From: an uncultured Caulobacterales bacterium
GTDB lineage: Bacteria > Pseudomonadota > Alphaproteobacteria > Caulobacterales > Maricaulaceae
DNA length: 64,000 nucleotides
Assembly: GCA_938009235.1 (NCBI GenBank)
Contig: CALLIK010000007.1
Coordinates: 434,001-498,000, forward strand
Reading direction: 5' to 3'
The notes under the pieces are model-generated. The model saw only the letters and a program-made list of their open reading frames with translations, did not search any database and was not told where the DNA came from. This document shows, piece after piece, positions 60,190 to 64,000 of the stretch (within the stretch, counting starts at the first letter, position 1; the number at the start of each line of letters is the position of its first letter). The position numbers and the translations under genes are program-made.

Positions 60190-61754
60190 CAGACGAAAAT
60201 AACAACTGGCAAGCACCGCATGAACGCGATGACTTTTCTGTACGTGAAGAATCTGCACCAGTCCTGAAATGGACCGTCAGTTTTTTGGCGCTCTTTATCG
60301 TTGCAGGCGGAGCCATTTGGCTCGCGTCCAAAGTTGTGATCGCTGAGGATGTTCCGACGATTGAACGGGCCGAAAAGCCAGTTGAAATTGAAAAGCCTCA
60401 AGCGCCGAAATCTGCCGATGATTTGGCATGGGTGAAGGCTTTGGAAGCTGACACCGTCGAAGGCTACCGCGCCTATCTCGCGGCGTTTCCGAAGGGGCGC
60501 CACATTGAAGACGCGCAACGTTTGCTCAATGAATTTGACGAAGCGGCATGGACACTTGCCGATGAGCGCGACACGATTGAAGGCTATGAGGATTACCTCG
60601 AGAGTTGGCCTGAAGGTCTGCACGCCACCGAAGCGCGAGATCGTATAGCTAAGAAAAAAGCAGAAGAAGAAGCCCGCCGTAAAAATGCCGAAGAAGCGGC
60701 GCGTCAAGAAGCTGCCGCGTGGAAAGCTGCGGCTGAAACGAATAGCATTCCCTCCTATGAAGGCTATCTCACGAAATTCCCTGCAGGTAAAAATGCGCCT
60801 GAAGCGCAACTCCGTATTGAACGTATTCGGGCCGAAGACGCGCGCAAAAAGGCCTCCGTTGCCGATGAAGCGGCATGGACCGCCGCAGACGCCTCAGGCA
60901 CAGCCGAAGCCTATCAGCAATATCTCACGAGCTTTCCGCAAGGCGCACATGTGCCCGAAGCCATCGCAAAAATTGAAGAATTACGCCCTGGGCCTGGGAA
61001 GACATTTAAAGACTGCGAGACTTGCCCGACAATGATGACATTGCCTGCGGGGACTGCGGAACTTGGCGCATTAGACGCGGACGATAAAGCCAACCCGAAT
61101 GAAAAACCTGCGCGACCTGTGACCTTTACAAACATTTTTGCGATTGGCGTTAATGAAGTGACCTTCGCGGAATATGGTGCCTGCGTCAGTGCAGGCGGTT
61201 GTAAATCCATGCCGTCGGATAATGGTTGGGGGCAAGGCACGCGCCCTGTGATTAACGTTAGTTGGTCAGATGCGGTTGCCTATGCGCAATGGCTGTCGAC
61301 TACGTCTGGGAAAAACTATGGGCTGCCCTCTGGCGCGCAGTGGGAATATGCGGCACGCGGCGGCGATACGGGTGTCTATGCGGGTGGGTCTGTTGAAGCG
61401 CTTTGTGCTTTTGCCAATGGCGCAGCTAATGAATCCCAACTGCCGTGGGCGAATGACGCTTGTACCGATTTGGCGGGTGATCGCACATTGCCTGCGGGGT
61501 CATTGTCCAAGAATAAGTTTGGCGTGGCCGATATGCAGGGCAATGTCAGCGAATGGGTTTTGGACTGTAATACTCTAAACCTACGCGACGCGCCCGTTGA
61601 CGGGTCTGCGGATGCGCGGGGGTCATGCTCGCAGCGTATTGTGCGCGGCGGCTCTTGGTTCTCTGGTCCTGATGATTTGCGTTATTCTTCACGTGCGGTG
61701 CAACGCCGCGGGGACAGGAATGACTTTACAGGGTTTCGCGTGATTAGGCATTAG
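60186..61754 (+). CDS. Membrane-anchored SUMF1-fold protein with four repeats, non-catalytic
   Basis: 522 residues. A single helix (LKWTVSFLALFIVAGGAIWL) near residue 30 places the bulk in the periplasm. Four repeats of about 37-45 residues lie at roughly 80-262, each with a pattern W-x2-A-x4-T-x2-Y-x2-YL-x2-FP-x-G and A-x2-R/K-I (for example EGYRAYLAAFPKGRH). A SUMF1/formylglycine-type domain follows (about 280-520; FAIGVNEVTFAEYGACVSAG, LPSGAQWEYAARGGD, GVADMQGNVSEWVLD, IVRGGSWFSGPDDLRYSSRA). The two copper-binding cysteines of true formylglycine-generating enzymes should follow RGGSW and are missing here, so a binding rather than catalytic role is likely. Confidence 0.85.
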   Translation: MTDENNNWQAPHERDDFSVREESAPVLKWTVSFLALFIVAGGAIWLASKVVIAEDVPTIERAEKPVEIEKPQAPKSADDLAWVKALEADTVEGYRAYLAAFPKGRHIEDAQRLLNEFDEAAWTLADERDTIEGYEDYLESWPEGLHATEARDRIAKKKAEEEARRKNAEEAARQEAAAWKAAAETNSIPSYEGYLTKFPAGKNAPEAQLRIERIRAEDARKKASVADEAAWTAADASGTAEAYQQYLTSFPQGAHVPEAIAKIEELRPGPGKTFKDCETCPTMMTLPAGTAELGALDADDKANPNEKPARPVTFTNIFAIGVNEVTFAEYGACVSAGGCKSMPSDNGWGQGTRPVINVSWSDAVAYAQWLSTTSGKNYGLPSGAQWEYAARGGDTGVYAGGSVEALCAFANGAANESQLPWANDACTDLAGDRTLPAGSLSKNKFGVADMQGNVSEWVLDCNTLNLRDAPVDGSADARGSCSQRIVRGGSWFSGPDDLRYSSRAVQRRGDRNDFTGFRVIRH

Positions 61755-61813
61755 GCCGATCACATAACCATGTATTCATCCCGCTCTCAGTCACTTCGTG
61801 TTATAGCCAATCC

Positions 61814-62995
61814 ATGATTATACGTACTCTAACAGTTTCCCTTCTTTTTGCCGTCTTGGCTGTGCCTGCCTATGCGCAGGACGCAAGCCAAGATTCAGGT
61901 CAAGTGACAGGGCAAGATTCGGAACAAATTTCGACAGTGCCGTCGAACTTAGACACGCGCCAAACCGATGATTCAGAGGATTATTATCGTCGCTCCCAAC
62001 GCCGTCGTGATACAGGCGATATCTTTGACGATATCGACATTATCACGAGTAGTCGGGGTGGCGGCGGAAATGTTGTTGGCCGTGAGGTCAAAGCGATTGA
62101 CCGTTTGGATCAAGAGTCCCGCCGTCATTTGAACCGTCTACGCGCAAAAGCGATGACCAAAGCGGAGCCAGGTGAGCCTCTTGAGGCCGAGTATGAGCCG
62201 TCAGAGGCTGCGAAAACCTATGATTATGTTGAAGTCCAAGAAAAGGCTGCGTGGGAAGATATGCTTAAGGAGGCCAATAGCGATTTCAATGGCGTGATCC
62301 AAATCGGCGCTGGCGGTCAAGGTGAACAAGGACAAGAAGGCCAACCGAGTAGTTCACCCTTACGTGGTGGATCGGCCTCCTCGGCTTCGGATATTTTAGA
62401 CCAAATCAAAGGCCGCAATAGCAGCGCTGGCGAGTCATCGGGTCAAGGTGAAACTGGCCAAGACGAGGCAGGACAAGGCGAAGCAGGACAAACTCAATCC
62501 GAGCAGGGCGAAGCAGAGCAAGGCTCAGAAGGTCAAGCTTCAGCTGAGCACCCTTCTGGCGAGCAAGGTCAAGCATCGCAGGAGCAAACTGAAGAAGGGG
62601 ATAACCAATCCCAACAAGATCAAGACGGTGAGGCTGAAGCTCAAAGCGAAGTCAAAGCCCAAAGTGAAGCCCAGGCTAAGGCTGATAGTGAATCAGAAGG
62701 CGAAGCTCAAAGCCAATCACAAGATCAAGCGCAAAGCGAGACCCAAGCTAAAGCTGATGCGAGTGCCGCATCAGAAGCCGAATCTCAAGAAAGCGCTGAT
62801 GCCGAAGCGGCTGCTGAGGCTGAGGCTGAGGCTGAGGCTGAGGCTGAGGCTGAGGTATCTAAAGCGGCCGCCAAAGCTGCCACGCATAATGAAACCATTA
62901 GCCCGTTAGAGCGCCTCAAACGCGACCCTCTGGACCGCGATGATACAGGTGGACGGACAAGTGCGTCTGATTATCTGAATCGGAAGAAGAATTAG
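61814..62995 (+). CDS. Secreted Gln/Glu/Ala/Ser-rich low-complexity protein
   Basis: 393 residues with signal peptide (IRTLTVSLLFAVLAVPAYA, cleaved before QDAS). Residues 45-165 are a charged, structured-looking part (YYRRSQRRRDTGDIFDDIDI, VKAIDRLDQESRRHLNRLRA). Residues 170-350 are highly biased: repeats of EQGQ, GQDEAGQGEAGQ, EAQSE and a final run of Ala-Glu pairs from seven GCTGAG units. The end is charged (LERLKRDPLDRDDTGG). It ends the operon and may be a flexible periplasmic spacer or a surface polymer-like protein. The repeat tracts may vary in length between strains. Confidence 0.7.
   Translation: MIIRTLTVSLLFAVLAVPAYAQDASQDSGQVTGQDSEQISTVPSNLDTRQTDDSEDYYRRSQRRRDTGDIFDDIDIITSSRGGGGNVVGREVKAIDRLDQESRRHLNRLRAKAMTKAEPGEPLEAEYEPSEAAKTYDYVEVQEKAAWEDMLKEANSDFNGVIQIGAGGQGEQGQEGQPSSSPLRGGSASSASDILDQIKGRNSSAGESSGQGETGQDEAGQGEAGQTQSEQGEAEQGSEGQASAEHPSGEQGQASQEQTEEGDNQSQQDQDGEAEAQSEVKAQSEAQAKADSESEGEAQSQSQDQAQSETQAKADASAASEAESQESADAEAAAEAEAEAEAEAEAEVSKAAAKAATHNETISPLERLKRDPLDRDDTGGRTSASDYLNRKKN
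62813..62854 (+). repeat. Seven tandem GCTGAG hexamers
   Basis: An uninterrupted in-frame run of (GCTGAG)7 coding alternating Ala-Glu near the end of the low-complexity protein. Each unit is six bases, so slippage would change length without breaking the frame. Confidence 0.9.
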
Positions 62996-63082
62996 AGTAA
63001 GGGTTTTGGCGTATCAACAATAGGTAATGGGTTGTAAATTGGCCCTGATGCGTGTTTGTGGTTTACGATAGAAGAAGTAATA

Positions 63083-63982
63083 ATGACGGCAACGAATATT
63101 CGTGGACAAAAAGTTTTTTTGCCAGCAACCCGCCAACCTATACTTTACAAGTATTTTGCGCCACCAGCAGGCTCCGAGACTTACGCAGAAGCCAATTTGG
63201 AAAATTTGTTAATACAAAACCAGGTTAGGTTATCTAGTAATGCGGAGGTTAATGATCCTGCTGATATGTCACCTTATATTGATCATGACCATACTCAACA
63301 AGACGTAGAAAATTATTTCAAGCGTATGATTAACACTCCTTTCGATGACCCAGATGCTGAGGCGCAGAGATTGGAATTAAGAAAGCAAACGGTTAATCGC
63401 GCAGGTAGGAAAATATATGCTAGAGATCACGGTCAAACTCATGCCCGAGTTGCAATTGATGCCGCCCAGAGAAACTTTTTAGGCACAGGTTTTACTTGCA
63501 TGACAGAAGAGTGGTCCAATCGGTTAATGTGGTCACATTACGGACAGTCACACAAAGGTATTTGCGTAGGGTTTAGGACACGCCCAAATATAGGCGAGGC
63601 AGTATTACCTTTTGCTGCAAATTTTTTGGAAGTAAAATATATCTCTGATCGACCTGTTTGGAGCATCAAGGCTATGATGTCTGGAAATCAACAGGCAGAT
63701 GTAATCACCCAAACTTTTTTCCGCAAAGACAAGGTTTGGGAATATGAAAAAGAATGGCGTTATACTTCGCCAATTGACGATGGTGCCAAGATATCAAATG
63801 GTGGAGACATAATTAAAATCGGGTCTAATGAGATCGTAGAAATCGTCTTTGGTATGCGTGTCAGTAAAAAATCAAGGATAAGTATTACGGACATGATCAG
63901 TCGCTCTGGTAAGTCACCGCTGATGTACGATACAAAATTTGCGGAGAAGTCTTTTGAACTGGTAAGGACTTTGAACCGTTAA
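63083..63982 (+). CDS. DUF2971 family protein
   Basis: 299 residues from the ATG at 63083 (MTATNIRGQKVFLPATR), preceded by GAAGAAG; an earlier in-frame codon at 63056 would add nine residues. DUF2971 features: PILYKYFAPPAG at the start, VRLSSNAEVNDPADMSPYID, CMTEEWSNRLMWSHYGQSHK and GICVGFRT, ending with FRKDKVWEYEKEWRY. The family is cytosolic and uncharacterised and often occurs near defence genes or in islands. AT-richer than the operon to its left. The last 18 bases of the window after its stop begin a GC-rich stretch that may be its terminator. Confidence 0.85.
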   Translation: MTATNIRGQKVFLPATRQPILYKYFAPPAGSETYAEANLENLLIQNQVRLSSNAEVNDPADMSPYIDHDHTQQDVENYFKRMINTPFDDPDAEAQRLELRKQTVNRAGRKIYARDHGQTHARVAIDAAQRNFLGTGFTCMTEEWSNRLMWSHYGQSHKGICVGFRTRPNIGEAVLPFAANFLEVKYISDRPVWSIKAMMSGNQQADVITQTFFRKDKVWEYEKEWRYTSPIDDGAKISNGGDIIKIGSNEIVEIVFGMRVSKKSRISITDMISRSGKSPLMYDTKFAEKSFELVRTLNR

Positions 63983-64000
63983 CATAGAAAAGGCCGCCTC

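Noticed and set aside
60186-61754. Active formylglycine-generating enzyme or EgtB
   Set aside because: The catalytic cysteines are missing and there is no DinB-type domain.
62448-62909. Lys/Arg/Leu-rich plus-strand ORF within the low-complexity gene
   Set aside because: Off-frame reading of the repeat tract; its composition is dictated by the Gln/Glu/Ala repeats.
54678-62995. Zorya anti-phage system
   Set aside because: There is a MotA-like gene, but no ZorB-type OmpA/peptidoglycan-binding partner and no ZorC, ZorD or ZorE helicase or nuclease.

Overview
The window is a chromosomal segment of an alphaproteobacterium. The gene order is typical of that class: rimP-nusA with ylxR-infB, rbfA, truB, rpsO and pnp; divergent ftsK and a UbiH-type monooxygenase; dnaN-recF; secB facing tim44-mltA-smr; and bolA-dnaJ-cobS with cobT nearby. 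Base composition is moderate, roughly half G+C by eye. The gene set and a possible CtrA-type box fit a stalked or marine group such as Hyphomonadales/Maricaulales, but the genus cannot be fixed from the sequence alone.

Layout. 1-5 kb: end of a BON-domain protein, a lipoprotein, a four-gene overlapping minus-strand operon (two YbjQ-type proteins, an alpha/beta hydrolase, an ArsC/Spx-type protein), a fasciclin lipoprotein and gshB. 5-8 kb: a low-GC KAP NTPase whose start overlaps the gshB stop, then an ABC-type AAA ATPase. 8-11.4 kb: one very large gene fusing an ammonium transporter to a hybrid histidine kinase with two receiver domains. 11.6-25 kb: the transcription/translation superoperon, broken between nusA and ylxR by a putative nuclease and a membrane protein, and between rbfA and truB by a lipoprotein. 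25-31 kb: a TIR-type gene, an FKBP isomerase, a PIN-like gene, a structured repeat, a hydrolase gene with an in-frame stop, a TadG-like protein and a metallo-beta-lactamase-fold lipoprotein. 31-44 kb: M24 peptidase, ftsK, ubiH-like, recF, dnaN, secB, tim44, mltA, smr, and hslU without an adjacent hslV. 44-46 kb: a second copy of the structured repeat, a dioxygenase gene with an in-frame stop, and two palindromic repeats. 46-54.6 kb: cobT and cobS separated by about 3.5 kb of accessory genes, then gtrA-like, dnaJ-like and bolA. 54.7-63 kb: a compact seven-gene envelope operon. 63-64 kb: a DUF2971 gene.

The two observations most likely to be new are these. First, the seven-gene operon at 54.7-63.0 kb encodes a MORN-type lipoprotein, a periplasmic protein, two single-span proteins carrying a MotB/ExbD-like membrane helix fused to a von Willebrand A domain, a MotA/TolQ/ExbB channel, a membrane-anchored SUMF1-fold protein that lacks the catalytic cysteines, and a Gln/Glu/Ala-rich secreted protein. 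This looks like a proton-driven stator in which a vWA adhesion module replaces the usual peptidoglycan-binding domain. Second, two diverged copies of an approximately 400-base element (27.4-27.8 kb on plus, 44.3-44.8 kb on minus) retain three helices at matching places with compensatory base changes, which suggests an uncatalogued structured RNA or RNA-bearing mobile element.

Several defence-like or accessory genes (KAP NTPase, PD-(D/E)XK-like protein, TIR protein, PIN-like protein, DUF2971 protein) sit singly between housekeeping genes and are AT-richer than their neighbours, consistent with individual acquisitions. No tRNA, rRNA, CRISPR array or intact insertion sequence was recognised.
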